Notes: generated from the sequence alone by a model not told the origin. DNA of 64,000 nt from Niebla homalea (GCA_019925105.1 JAHGAU010000001.1:1736001-1800000), one strand, 5' to 3'. Shown: positions 20,540-31,524, counted from the stretch's first letter. Numbers and translations: made by a program.

Positions 20540-22026
20540 TCATGGCCTCTGAGCTGGTTCATGTAGGCTCTCCTTCGCCTTCCTGTACGTCTGGCCCGAT
20601 CAGTCTATACCAAGATATATCGGCATCGCAGCTCGCGTGGTCTTGTCGTACGTTATCTATGTTGGGCTCTTGCCGCGCTTCTGTCGCTTGCTGCTGTGCT
20701 AGTCGTTTTTACATTCATTCTAAGGCCATCGTAATCCCACACTCGGAGCCATTACCGTGCGCTTCGAAGGACATGTCGAGAATCCAAGGAATCGGTCAGA
20801 GGAAATATCAACAATGAGAAGATCTACATTGCTGCTACACTGTATGACCCAGAGGGAAGTCTCGTGTTGGGAGACTGGGGTAGAGTGGTCTTAGAGCTCG
20901 TGAACCTTCTAGGCTCCCAGAATGTTCATCTCAGTATATATGAAAATGATGCAGATGAGTCTGCTAAAGCGATCCTTCAGGATATGGCAAGAGCTGCCAA
21001 GTGTAAGTAGTTTGTCTGCCAGACAACTTCACACTGGGCTATACTTACGGATCCCTTTGACAGGTAAGTCTTCCCTACTATCGGAACATCTATCCCTCGA
21101 AGACCTTCCTAAGGTGGTCATCCCATCTGGTGGAAAAAACCCAAAGGATTGCATTTATTTCAGAGGTCAGAAAACGCGCCTTGCGTGCTTTGCAACATGG
21201 ATCTGCGATCCGATTTGACAAGCTCCTTTTCACCAACGATGTCATCTTTGATCCGGTAGATGCCCTGAACCTTTTGTTTTCTACAAACATCCAGCAGTCT
21301 GGGCAGACTCAATATCAGGCTGCTTGTGCAGTGGACTTCATCAATGCCTTCAAATTCTATGACAGATATGCTACTAGAGATTTTGAAGGTTACACTGCTG
21401 GCATACCCTTTTTCCCTTGGTTCACAGATACGGCTCAAGCAACAAGCAGACAAGACGTAGTTGGACAAAAAGATGCAGTCCGTGTACGCTCTTGTTGGGG
21501 CGGCATGACTGCATTTGAGGCGAGATAGTTCCAGGATCGACATTGCAACGAAAGCAGTGACTTTGGCTTCGAGATGTCTCCTCTTCGCTTCCGGCATGAG
21601 GCGGATCCTTTCTGGGATGCTTCTGAATGCTGCCTCATTCACGCACACCTCACCTACCTGCATCAAGGTAACGACATCACCACGGATGCGGGTATCTTCA
21701 TGAATCCCTACGTCCGCGTTACCTATGATAGCTCAACTTTGCGGTGCCTTCCATATATCCGCCGCATCGAGCGACTCTTTTCACAGATAAATAACATTCT
21801 CAATGATGTTGTCGGCATGCCCGAACCCAAGCCACGAAGATTAGAACGCCTTTGCGATGAAGTCACGAAAAGGGTCTGGGCGTATGACGAGATCAGCAGG
21901 GGCACCAGTGGACCTCGGGGTTTATACCGAGACGAGGAGCGCGTCGGCGGGCCGAGACGTTTCTGCGGTACCAGAAGACTCATGGTATTGATCGAGAACC
22001 CCCAGAAAGGCCAGAAGAATTGGTAG
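20540..22026 (+). pseudogene. decayed GT69 alpha-1,3-mannosyltransferase (CMT1/CAP59-like)
   Basis: The translated segments match the GT69 (cryptococcal mannosyltransferase) fold: a signal-anchor helix (LCWALAALLSLAAVLVVFTF), then NNEKIYIAATLYD, LGDWGRVVLELV, VHLSIYENDADES, an intron at 21003-21063, HLSLEDLPKVVIPSG, RIAFISEVRKRAL, RFDKLLFTNDVIFDPVDA, ACAVDF, and C-terminal FRHEADPFWDASECCLIHAHL and NPYVRVTYD. Three breaks are visible: TAA at 20732-20734 just after the membrane anchor, a one-base shift between 21127 and 21133, and TAG at 21526-21528 where the family has Trp (FEAR-stop-FQDRH). The frame downstream stays open to 22026, so decay is recent or partly tolerated. Such enzymes add alpha-1,3-mannose in the Golgi. 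The N-terminal start is unclear. Confidence 0.8.
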
Positions 22027-23242
22027 AATTTCCAGCCTGCACCAGTGACCTGATGCGTCTTCAGATCATACAGCTTTAAAACCGGGTGTGCAAGCTTCAT
22101 GTCGTGACCATACACAGCCTACCACATTTCAGACTCTGCTTACATCGATTTCGTCGATCGACAGCTCTCAGTGGCAATTAGACGCTATAGATACCTGGCT
22201 TAATTCGGCGCCAAACCGTCACTGATTATAGGGAAAGCTACTACCTCATCTATACGTTCAGGATGACTGACCTACAATTGAACAGTCTGCAATCTGATCT
22301 GTGTAGATGTCAATTTCCTCAACATCTTCGACTCGGCCTCGTGCAACGTGATTGGAACTCGCCACAATTTCCAACCAACAATTCAAACCAGCTTCCATCG
22401 TACTGCAGTAGGGTTTTGCTCCTAAGTTCTTAGCGGTATATGATGCAAACATTGATGATTGCGTAGGCGGAGCTGGGCGTTTCTTGAATTGCTTGTCACT
22501 TGTATGCGTACATTCAACACCAGCCTGGTTATTTCCAGAGGCACCGTATGTCTGTCCACGGCGGTGGCTCGGAAAACATTACAGGCCAATACGTGGCTCC
22601 TGAGCTAACGATTATGCAGCAGGATGGCAATCACAATTTCTCTGGGCCTTGTCCAAAGCTCCCCGAGTTTCCATTTTGGGTATGTGTGTATGCTGATTGA
22701 CTGCAGTTAATAATGCTATCCTGTCATCAACGTGGTAGCGCTAGCTGATGCAGAAGAGGGGGAAGTAGATAAGCCGCTATAAGTAGAATCGAGGGCTAGA
22801 CTTTGATGATCCCCTTCAACGATGTTCTGTACTGTTTCGAGCTCTTCCCTGATCGAAAAGACGCAGAGAGAGATGCATATTCTGCATTCGCGAGGGTATT
22901 CCCCCAATTAGAAGGTATTTCGGGCTGTACTGCGATGACTCAGGATGGTGCTGAAATCTCGTCGATATCTACATATTGGAAGTCGATTGGTATCTTGAGC
23001 CGCGGAGCTTGATACAATATCTACTAATGCAGAGTCATCCTTCTTCCGAGAGTTGGAAGCAGCAGTTTCGGTATCTGAGACCTCTATCATCAGCCTGCTG
23101 TTAGCAGCCGCTTGGGTGGTGTTCATTAGTTGCCAGGAACGGATCGATGAAAGGGTAAGTCGGCCTTTGGTCATAAAGGATATCCATCCATGTCTAGAAA
23201 GCTGTCTTGTCTCTTTCTTTCGGAAGAGTTCGAGTCGAAATA
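22027..23242. other. degenerate spacer after the GT69 pseudogene
   Basis: Short plus-strand stretches look like worn coding sequence (for example GLDFDDPLQRC near 22798 and a hydrophobic segment SIISLLLAAAWVVFISCQE near 23080 followed by gtaagt), but no continuous model can be built. I treat the region as non-coding or decayed. Nothing else is recognised. Confidence 0.4.
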
Positions 23243-24686
23243 ATGTGCAGAACGTTCGCTTCTTTTCACATTCTCCTACTTTTGGCCCTTTCTTTTGTCC
23301 TTCCTTCCGCTCTTGCTTTAAACAGACCCGCTGGTCCAGCGAATGACCCTAGGCTCATAGCTGCATCTCGAGCGTGTAATGGTAGCGACCCTGCAAATTT
23401 CAAATTCGCGGCATGCTCCATCCTCATCTCCTGTGTGTATCAGAACCTCGATGAAGCCTTCAAAGCTAGCTTAAGCAGTGGCATAAACATCGCATCGCTT
23501 TTGCTTACCGTTCTTGTCCTGATAGGTGTGCTACACTATCCCTTCCTTCCATCGTCACCCTGCAGCGCTTGGGCTTCTCCTGAGCACTTGCTCGACCTCT
23601 CTACGTAAGTCCAGATTCCATAGCAAGCATTGTCTGACCATTCTCCTCCCAAGGTTCCCCACCTTTGGAGCTCATCCAGCTGGCCTTTCTGTCCCCTCAC
23701 CGCTCAGTGGCAGTCTGCTGCTTCGGCATTGGTCTCCCCAGCGGCCTGTTCCAGCAGCTGAGGCCTCTACGCTTGCAGTCTTCCGACTCCGATGCCTTAG
23801 AGCTGAGGGTACGAGAATGGACAATTTTCCTACCCTCCATCTCCCGCAGGCGATCGGAACATCTAGCCGGAAAATTAGCAGTGGACAGCACTATTATCGC
23901 AATGGTGAGTATCATGTTCTGGCGGAATCTAGAAGTGACCGGCTTTACCATGGTCCCGTGGCGGTGCGAATATGCCTGGTTGTTACCTGCTTGGTAAATC
24001 TACGACCACGGTTCATCCTCATCTGGCGCAGACCGATTGCATCACGGCCAAGCATGACTGAAGGACCACATGGGAGCTGACTGGGGTCCATTGAATACTA
24101 GGCCGCTTGCCTGCATTCTCTGGCTTCTCCTGGCTCTCACCCTACTTTACTTCACAATGGAATCAATCCATATATACGACCCTGCTGACCCTTCCACCCG
24201 ATACAGCATCTTGGGCTTGATGTCGCTTCCTTACCTCGTCGCGCCCAAAATTCCCCACACTCGACCCTCCCCTCCTCTTCACTCTTCCCGAGCTATGGTG
24301 AGGGTGGGGAAATGGATACATTCATAACTTCCGGTTCCGGAGCTACGCCACATCATTACCAATCCTTACCGCGCCCCTACGGTAGCGAGCTAGGACGTCA
24401 TGCATCTTCTCCGTCAGCGCCAATGATAATGAGAAGCAAGTCAACCGCACTGCTTGTGAGGAGCAGCAATTGCGTGACCATCCGCATCGTCATGCCGTCC
24501 AACTTCGGCTTTCGCAGCTGGAGGTGGTACGAGGCGATGATCGAGACCACTGCTGTGGGTATCTATCTTCATGCGACTTTCGTGCTAGCGGGTCTGTCGT
24601 TCTTGAACGCGGAGAAGGCAATTGGATACGTGACTGTAATGGCAATCTGCCTTGGCGTCGTTAGAATTTTGGTCTTGCTGTTTTGA
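23243..24686 (+). CDS. multi-span membrane protein with signal peptide
   Basis: Exons 23243-23525, 23654-23993, 24102-24297 and 24390-24686 give 371 residues with consistent phases. The signal peptide is MCRTFASFHILLLLALSFVLPSALA. A lumenal segment with RACNGSDPANFKFAACSI is followed by hydrophobic segments: SLLLTVLVLIG, SVAVCCFGIGLPSGL, the stretch STIIAMVSIMFWRN, then VTMVPWRCEYAWLLPAWP-type sequence into LACILWLLLALTLLYF, and C-terminal WRWYEAMIETTAVGIYLHATFVL...AIGYVTVMAICLGVV. Conserved fungal membrane proteins share this order, without an assigned function. Intron 1 could hide a 39-base extra exon in frame (CTGCAG at its front, GTAAGT at its end). The last intron (24298-24389) is the weakest call; without it a frame change must be assumed. 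Confidence 0.65.
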
Positions 24687-25099
24687 TGATTTTCTAAGGA
24701 GGGGAGGTCTCAAGGACATGCATAATGCCAGTGTGAGGATTAGGAAGTCAATAGGGTTTGATACAGAGAGGAGACCATCCTATATTGAAACGTGAGGCAT
24801 AAGTTACCTCCTTGATTATCTCTATGTATATCTAGCGTAGATGCACGGCCAAGAAGACAAGCCGACTGCTTCAGACATTTGGGGGTTCGATCGACAACAA
24901 AGAGGATGATCTTGTAGATCATCTTGAGTCCAAGTGCCTACTATCCGGATCGAATTAGTCGTACTGGCCAGGAGGAAATCCTCCATTCGAGCTTATTCAC
25001 GATGCTGGCTTATGAAGTGCAGATGGGGTTTTGTCAATAAGTTGGCAGAATCCGTCTATTCCTTGTGAAGAAGCCTGTTTCTAGAAAGTCACGGTGACA
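24687..25099. other. convergent intergenic region
   Basis: Lies between two gene 3' ends and should hold their untranslated regions. Nothing else is recognised. Confidence 0.5.
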
Positions 25100-26788
25100 T
25101 CAAAACACATTCTCTAGCCTGCCTCGAAGACCAACCTTATCAAGACTCGACATTATGTCCTTGATCTTCATGGAAGGATATCTTGCCAACAGCATCTCAT
25201 AGCTTTCCATGAGCTGTCCGACGAGCTCGACAAGTTCATCGTCCGTCACCTCAAGGCCTGTGGGACGGTAATCCCGGTCAAAGTCGCCTAGAAGCTGCTT
25301 CAAGGACTGACGTACCAAGAGCAGGATATCGCTCATGTATTGGAACTTTGTCTCCCTGTCGACCGGCTCGTCCTGCTCATCGTGCAGATGGAGATTCTGA
25401 GCATTCCCATCGAGCAAGTCTTGTCTCAGCTTCCTCGACAGCGCTGCATGGATCTCAAGGTTGCGATCGATCGCTTCCGACTCCTCCACTGTCACCCAGG
25501 TGGCACAGCTGCTGCCCCGGCTGGATGAGCCGTCTCTGTTGGACCCTTCATTACTACTGGCTTTGGCTTTCCGCCTGCCTTTTGTGCCCCATGATGATCG
25601 TGAGCCACTGGATCGTGAGCCACTGGATCGTGAGCCACTGGATCGTGAGCCACTGGATCCCGACCCCACTGAATCTCCTGCGCTGGATTCCTCGATGGCT
25701 CGCTGGGCGATCTGGTTGATGACTCTCTCCTGAATGGAGACTTGAGCATCAGGGAGACAGTTTCCCTGGGGTACCATCCTCAAGTGAGCTCGCTCTTGCT
25801 TTCTACTGACCGCACGAAGGTCGGCTGTCTGCTCAGTATGCTGCAGCTTCGTGCGGCCACCGGACGTCGCGATCCTGTGTGTCTGCGCGCGTTTGCGCTT
25901 TTGATGTGGTGGTACCTGTGGCCGTGTCTCCTCAGCTCTGTTGGATTCTGCTCCCATTACCTGTTCGTGAGTAGGAGGAGTAGGCTCTTCATCTCCGGAG
26001 CCATTTAATTGATCAGGTTCCTCTGGAATTAAATTCTCAAGCACTTGAAACTGTCGAGCTTGCTCCTCCGCATCTTTTTCCTTCAAATCGAAAAGCAAGC
26101 ATGGAACCCTCACCAGCCGGGCGTTCAAGACCCGAGGCCTGGGTGTCGCAGGTGCCGATACAATGGGCGAGTAAATGTGGATCCTCACGTATCGTATGAC
26201 AAGATCTTCATCTTCAACGCTCGCTGCTCCCGTTGTCATCCTGCGGTAAGCATCTCCGATCTTCGGTGTTGGGACGGTGAAATTGAAGAAGTGCGCCGGT
26301 GGCGCTTGGCTGGCGCTGAGCTCCTCGTCTGTTGGTTCATCAGCTTTCTTGCCCTGGTAGTAGAACCTCCCCTTGTTATGAGGAATACCTATTGGGCATG
26401 CGGGGTCGTCGCAGGGTATGCTGCTGTCGGGAGATAAATCATCGCCCCCTGCCACAGAGTCGGCAGATTCTGCGCCGTTGCGAGATCCACCGCTGCTATA
26501 GAAACCGCGATCGCAATCAGATGGGGAGGGAGAAGACCCTGAGTCGTGGCAAGATTCGTCGCCGCTGGGAGAACAGGTGTTGCGGTCGGATGGAGAGGCA
26601 TAGGAGTCTGGAGCGTCACAAGTATCACACCCACCCGACGAAGCGTCATCCTGACCTGACGTGGACTCAGGGGTCTTTGGGTACAGGAGACTGGTCCTGC
26701 TGGTCTGGATGCATCCTCTGGCAACCCATTCGCCCAATCTCTCGTTGACTCTTTGCAATTGACCTTTGGTGGTGATGATCTCTTCCAT
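25100..26788 (-). CDS. Ser/Asp-rich hypothetical protein with GSRSS repeat
   Basis: One open exon of 562 residues from an ATG at 26788. Most of the chain is low-complexity and acidic or Ser-rich (SGGCDTCDAP, SPSGDESCHDS, SSGGSRNGAES). Two stretches look folded: about residues 185-260 (RYVRIHIYSPIVS, ARLVRVPCLLFDLKEKDAEEQARQF) and the C-terminal 90 residues (FQYMSDILLLVRQSLKQLLGDFDRDYRP, MESYEMLLARYPSMKIKDIM). Between them are basic NLS-like strings (QKRKRAQTHR, TKGRRKAKAS) and four copies of GSRSS coded by a 15-base repeat. No family is recognised. It may act in the nucleus; that is inference from composition. A further upstream exon cannot be excluded. Confidence 0.6.
   Translation of the reverse strand: MEEIITTKGQLQRVNERLGEWVARGCIQTSRTSLLYPKTPESTSGQDDASSGGCDTCDAPDSYASPSDRNTCSPSGDESCHDSGSSPSPSDCDRGFYSSGGSRNGAESADSVAGGDDLSPDSSIPCDDPACPIGIPHNKGRFYYQGKKADEPTDEELSASQAPPAHFFNFTVPTPKIGDAYRRMTTGAASVEDEDLVIRYVRIHIYSPIVSAPATPRPRVLNARLVRVPCLLFDLKEKDAEEQARQFQVLENLIPEEPDQLNGSGDEEPTPPTHEQVMGAESNRAEETRPQVPPHQKRKRAQTHRIATSGGRTKLQHTEQTADLRAVSRKQERAHLRMVPQGNCLPDAQVSIQERVINQIAQRAIEESSAGDSVGSGSSGSRSSGSRSSGSRSSGSRSSWGTKGRRKAKASSNEGSNRDGSSSRGSSCATWVTVEESEAIDRNLEIHAALSRKLRQDLLDGNAQNLHLHDEQDEPVDRETKFQYMSDILLLVRQSLKQLLGDFDRDYRPTGLEVTDDELVELVGQLMESYEMLLARYPSMKIKDIMSSLDKVGLRGRLENVF
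25605..25666. repeat. 15-base tandem repeat, about four copies, in frame
   Basis: The unit TGGATCGTGAGCCAC repeats four times nearly perfectly. On the minus strand it encodes GSRSS in the hypothetical protein. Fifteen is a multiple of three, so copy-number change alters length without shifting frame. Confidence 0.9.
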
Positions 26789-27403
26789 TGTAGATTCAGG
26801 TCCAAGGGGATCATCAAGATTGGGTGGGTAAAGCTGAGGAGATGCGTCGAATCTTACCCATGCACTGCTGCGTCATATATGCTACAATCCCTTTGTCCAT
26901 CCGTTTGAACAATGTCTTAGTCTTCTTCCATGCATTCTCCAACCAGGAACAAAGAAGGCTGGAAACATTCCCTTGTCATTTCTTTGGATCGATGGTCGCT
27001 GCTCAAACCCGCAAACAAGCAAGTTCTGGCCTTCAACGAGGCACGGTATGCTGCTCGACTTCTCTTGTACTTTCAATACTGACCTTTGCAAACAACTTCT
27101 TTTGACTTGGACAGCATATTAAGCACAAGAGGAATTCGTCCATCAAGACGGCGCAGAGTGTCACTTCTGCGAGTGAACTGTGTGATCATAAGAATTCCAT
27201 AAATGAACTTCGACGGCTGGTGACGAAGGAAATACGGCCCTACGATAGGTAGCAGGGGGAATTACTTTCATGGTGCATGTGGCACACGGAGTGGAGGCAT
27301 GACTTCCAGAAGCCGTACAGTAGATACTAAGAGGAACGTCTTGGTTCGTAAAGTTGCTATCGACACTAGTTCGTCGTAGTAACAATTTACACGAGCAGAC
27401 CTC
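26789..27403. other. spacer between hypothetical gene start and deacetylase end
   Basis: No gene supported. It holds the promoter of the hypothetical gene and the 3' flank of the deacetylase. Confidence 0.5.
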
Positions 27404-28736
27404 TCAAGCCTTCTGTAATTGAATGTCTATCGCAAATGGTCAGCGACCTGTGCTTAGCACCGAGGATTATTCGCAAGTACGATGCTTACTAGGATCTTTG
27501 AGGATAGCTCCATGCTCAGCAGGCAGTAAAGCCCCTGTCGGAGGCTTGTTCCTGCTCTTGAAATCATCGCAGATGTCCTCCATCTTCACCCATTGGACAC
27601 CAGGCTTGCTGCTGATGTACTCGATCAATCTAGAGATCGAGTCAGGATGTTCCCGATCATCGCTCGCATTGGAATCCTGGGCAGTTCAAGCTTACCTCTC
27701 TAGCATGAATATGACATGCGGATGCCCACTCACATCCGGGTGGATCGTCACAGGAAAGCAGAAATCATCGTACTCCCTGTAGAAGTAGTCGAAATGATCC
27801 CTCCACAGATCCTCCACATCCCTCGGATTGACCCATCCGTGAGAGTTGGGGGCTTTCTTGATGAACATCATAGGCGGCAGGTCGTCCAGATACCAATTTG
27901 ACGGGATCTCAACCAGACCGGTCACAGGACCGGGTTCCAGAGGCTTCATCCAGTGTGAAGGGTGCTTATCGTACTCAATATTGGTCCACTTGTCTCCCGT
28001 GCGGAGCCAGTAGGGGATGCAGTCGTGGTGCGAGAAGCTGTGATCTGCAGAGGGATGCCCATCAGCCTCATCGACGGTGATGGCCTCATACGTGGAAGGC
28101 ACTCAGGGTATGGCGCACCGTATTCAACCCCATACTTCAGCATCAACTCAGCCCCCTCCTGGCTCGTTTCCCACCACGGAGCAACGCTGCCTCGAGGCGG
28201 TTTGCCACAGAACTCGGTGAGTTGCTTGTAGGTCTTGTCCAGAATGGCATGTTGTTGCTCAAGAGTCATCGCGACTGGGTTTTCGTGTGAATAGCCATGC
28301 AGACCGCTGCGAATATCGTACGATCAACTCTTGGTTCATTGCAGAGGTACCGAGAACGCAGCCACGAGGCGAGACTCACATTTCATGGCCGGTATCGCGG
28401 ATCATGGCACATTCTTCGGGAAACGTGTCAAGCGAATGGCCCGGTATGAACCACGTAGTCTTGATGTTGTACTTTTCAAAGAGCTTAAGCAACCTCCTCA
28501 CACCCACAGTCCCCGCAAAGAGGCCTGTTGACGAGTCTTTAGCGGATAGAAGGATCGGACGGTGGGGGGGTGCAGACCTCGAGAGATATCGCTGGTGGAG
28601 TCTTGCCCTCCGTACGAGCCCAACCAGCCAGCGACAGCGTCAATATCGACGGATATGCAGCACAATGCCTCTGCTCAGGTCAGCCACTGATGCTTTCCCT
28701 CGTAGGAAATGTCGAGCACTCACTTTTCTCAGCCAT
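27404..28736 (-). CDS. polysaccharide deacetylase, HpPgdA-type NodB-fold
   Basis: Seven exons: 28736-28724 (13 bases), 28670-28578, 28524-28380, 28306-28119, 28044-27696, 27629-27490, 27426-27404 (23 bases); 316 residues, all phases closed. The start reads [20 protein letters not shown], with metal and base aspartates D13 and D15, then [25 protein letters not shown], and the metal histidines H87 and H91 in HGYSHENP. Further along are [32 protein letters not shown] and [15 protein letters not shown]. The order and spacing match the cyclic-imide/peptidoglycan deacetylase-like PgdA of Helicobacter pylori more than secreted chitin deacetylases, and there is no signal peptide, so a cytosolic hydrolase is likely. 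Substrate unproven. Donors of introns 2 and 4 (GTCTGC, GTGCGC) are weak, yet both splices restore the family sequence exactly. Confidence 0.88.
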
Positions 28737-29885
28737 TGTCAGGTGTGTCGAAGCATAGCAGGAGGCCAAGACGAGGAAACTGGCCTGAGGCCCGCGCGAC
28801 TCCCATCCTGACGTACGTGGGGTATAGCGTCGTGGGCGATGGCCTTATCAGTAGCTTTTGCGGGGTTGATGATGGATGAGGGGAACGAGGATCATGAAAA
28901 GGGGTGGGCAGGCGGAAAGGGGGGGCACGTCACGTGCCTGGGGCTTGACCCTTGAGCCCCTGATATTGGGAGAAGTAACATAGCAACAAGAGGCCGAAAC
29001 AAGCTGCTTTTGGTATATCACATTTAGCCTGAAAGATCTGTATGGGAGCACTGCGGACTCTCAAGATACAAGCTTGTCCTCCTGGTGCTTGTCCTTGTGA
29101 CTTGGCAAGCCGATCTTTGTATTTTATTGGTAATGCTTCATTTGCCCTACCGACCTGAAGGAGTGTCTACAGGTTGTCTACAGTTTGATAGTCAAGATAT
29201 TGATCGCCCCGGAAGAGCTGTGGTTAGATGATTGATGCTTCGAAAAGTCAGCGAGTCATTCCCACCTCCTCTCAAGCCAAAGAGGTTTCAGTCACCGATT
29301 CAAGCTCTTCCTTTTCCCGCAATGAGGAGGCATATGTTTGAGCACAACATCCAATTATTGCACGGCTCCATATCCTTTTTTGGTCTGATACATCAATCAA
29401 TTGACGGACAAGCGATTCCAGGATGTCATTGTTTCGTGAATAGGCGATGATCACCCTCAAATAATAAATCCAATCCTCATACGACAGTAGTCTTTAAAAA
29501 CGAAAAGAATTAGTATCGATGCTTGGAAACTCAAGGCTTGACATCGACCTCTCGGTTGTGCTATTAAAAGTGAGAGGTTGAAGGCAAGCAATGGCTAGAT
29601 CTGGATGATCGCTATTCTTGACCGTGCGATTGCTGAAAGCCGGTACAGGGCTGTTTGAGAGATTTTGTGAAGTGAATCATCGACACAAAGAAAAATTCTC
29701 ATCTCAGCCAATTACATAGTTTGATAAAACATTTCAATCACCAAGACTCTTACTTCTATCGAATACATCCAAGTTTCTGAGACGGATAGCTTTTGCCGAC
29801 GTCGCACTTCATGTCGTGTGTTTCTGTCCATTCTTACTTCTTCAAACTCGACTGATCGAAGACTGACATACAATCTTACCGAAAG
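28737..29885. other. divergent spacer, deacetylase / SAP-2EXR gene
   Basis: Upstream regions of both divergent genes. The most notable item is the palindrome with an E-box at 28924-28938. A poly-A/T-rich stretch lies around 29450-29700. No gene supported. Confidence 0.5.
28924..28938. promoter_or_regulatory. perfect palindrome GGCACGT-C-ACGTGCC with E-box
   Basis: Two 7-base arms pair around one central base, about 190 bases upstream of the deacetylase ATG. It contains CACGTG, the bHLH E-box, and a CGTCA half-site. It sits within a G-rich patch. A transcription-factor site is plausible; no factor can be named. Confidence 0.4.
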
Positions 29886-30737
29886 ATGGCGCGGGCGGCA
29901 CACACTCATTACCATCAACTGCAAGTAGCCAGAGTGAGAGAGCTTGTGAAGCAACGTGGATTGCCTGTGGGCGGTTCAAAAGAAGGGCTGATCGAAAGGT
30001 TACTGAGTTATGACAGTCAACAGTATGCTCCTCAATCACCTTCGTGAGGACTGATCTAAGTGACCAACAGCCCCTTTCCCTTCCTCAAATTACCGTCCGA
30101 GATTCGAGATATGATATACCGGCTCATAGCAACTGCCGACACTCAATTCGCAAAGTTTGGAAAGCAGCTTAGTTACAGCTCCTCTTGGGGCCAGCCAAAC
30201 TTCCAGAAACTTCGGCATTTCCGACCAGAGGAGCGCAACAGACTCATGATCCAGCAGCCGAGCATTTTTGTAACGTGCAAAACAATTCGAGCTGATGGAC
30301 TGCGCTGGTTCTTCCAGCTACGGAATTTCCACTTTGTCGTCAACGAGGGCATCCTCACGCTCAAGATGCTGTTACGGTGGGTTCAAGCCTTGGGGACCAC
30401 TGAGCGCTCTAACATTCGAACGTTTCGGGTCACGTTCCTGGAGATATTCCATATGGACTGGGTGCTTTTCATTGATGACATAGTTAGGCTTTTGCATCCT
30501 GAAGCAGTCATCGAGTTTGTGGCTTCATTGAATTGCGACATCCAAAAGCTCCAGACCATAAAAGCCACATGGGACGTCTTGAAGCCAAAGGCGAGAATGC
30601 CCGAACTTGCAGGAGTGCTGGGGACGTCTCATTCCACCGACGCCAAATTCTCGACTACCTCAACAATGCAGGCTTTTGAGTGTGAAGGCTCTATCTGGCC
30701 TTTTGCGGCAGGTTTGTCGTTCGAGGACGAAGAATAG
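29886..30737 (+). CDS. SAP-domain plus 2EXR/F-box-like protein
   Basis: Exons 29886-30022 and 30071-30737, joined over a 48-base intron in phase 2, give 267 residues. Residues 10-44 (LQVARVRELVKQRGLPVGGSK, then EGLIERLLSYD) form a SAP motif, a short helix-extended-helix that binds DNA or chromatin. Immediately after the junction, FPFLKLPSEIRDMIYRLI is the signature of the fungal 2EXR/F-box-like domain; the later part contains IFVTCKTIRADGLRWFF and FRVTFLEI, typical of these expanded fungal families. Function unknown. The two domains are split exactly by the intron, which suggests exon joining, but I infer this. The next 1.8 kb downstream are empty. Confidence 0.78.
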
Positions 30738-31412
30738 GGATATTTCGACTTGGTGAGCACTACAATCGATGACTCCCAATGGGACACGTTGGATCATTAG
30801 CACACCTACAGTGGCGCCATGATGTTGATCTGCAGCTACCACGTTATCAAGATGACTGGAGCCAACTTAGGACGATGGCCAGGCAAGGTTGAAATGGATC
30901 TTCCCTTTGAAGAAAATAGCAGTCTAGAGGACAAAATTGGAGATGATTTTTGCGCCTCTATCAAGCTGAGACCTAATACTTATTACCAATAATCCCAAGC
31001 GTTCCTCCCTGCATTCCGAAGGTACGGTGAAGTTGAGGCATAGGAATTATGCTTCGAAGTCCTACACTACTTGCCTGATACTTGACTCGAATTTGGGTCA
31101 AGGCTGAACAAATCTCAAAATGTCTCAATGAAATCACGCATGTTGAAATCTTCCATTTCCAACTTTTCTCTACCTTAGCCTGGCTTTGTTATCGAGACAT
31201 GGGCCATCGTCCTGGCAATATAGTTCATCTTCTATGGTGCAAAGATGCAGATGCGGTAAAGGTACTGTAGTTGGCAGTGAATCAGGAGGTAAAGAGTCAA
31301 GAGAGTAAGCCCAGCTCCAAGCTATTGAGCACGGTCTACTACTTGTGGAAAGACATGACGCTTAGATCTGTGGTGGTAAAAGATCGATCAAACCCTAAGG
31401 TGAATCTAGTCG

Positions 31413-31524
31413 GACAAGCACTAAGCAGCTTATTCTTGGTAAAAGACAAGCACTTAGCAGCTTATCCTTGGTAAAAGGCAAGCACTTAGCAGCTTATCCT
31501 TGGTAAAAGACAAGCACTTAGCAG
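31413..31524. repeat. 32-base tandem repeat, 3.5 copies
   Basis: Copies start at 31413, 31445, 31477 and 31509 (the last is 16 bases). The unit begins RRCAAGCACTTAGCAGCTTA and ends in GGTAAAA. Copies differ at only a few positions, so duplication is recent. No open frame runs usefully through it. It has no spacers, so it is not a CRISPR array. Confidence 0.92.

Noticed and set aside
22700..23240. Hydrophobic and coding-like fragments
   Set aside because: No frame-consistent exon chain could be built; kept only as a note on the spacer.
31413..31524. Regular repeat that could suggest a CRISPR array
   Set aside because: The units are directly adjacent with no unique spacers, and the genome is eukaryotic with introns.
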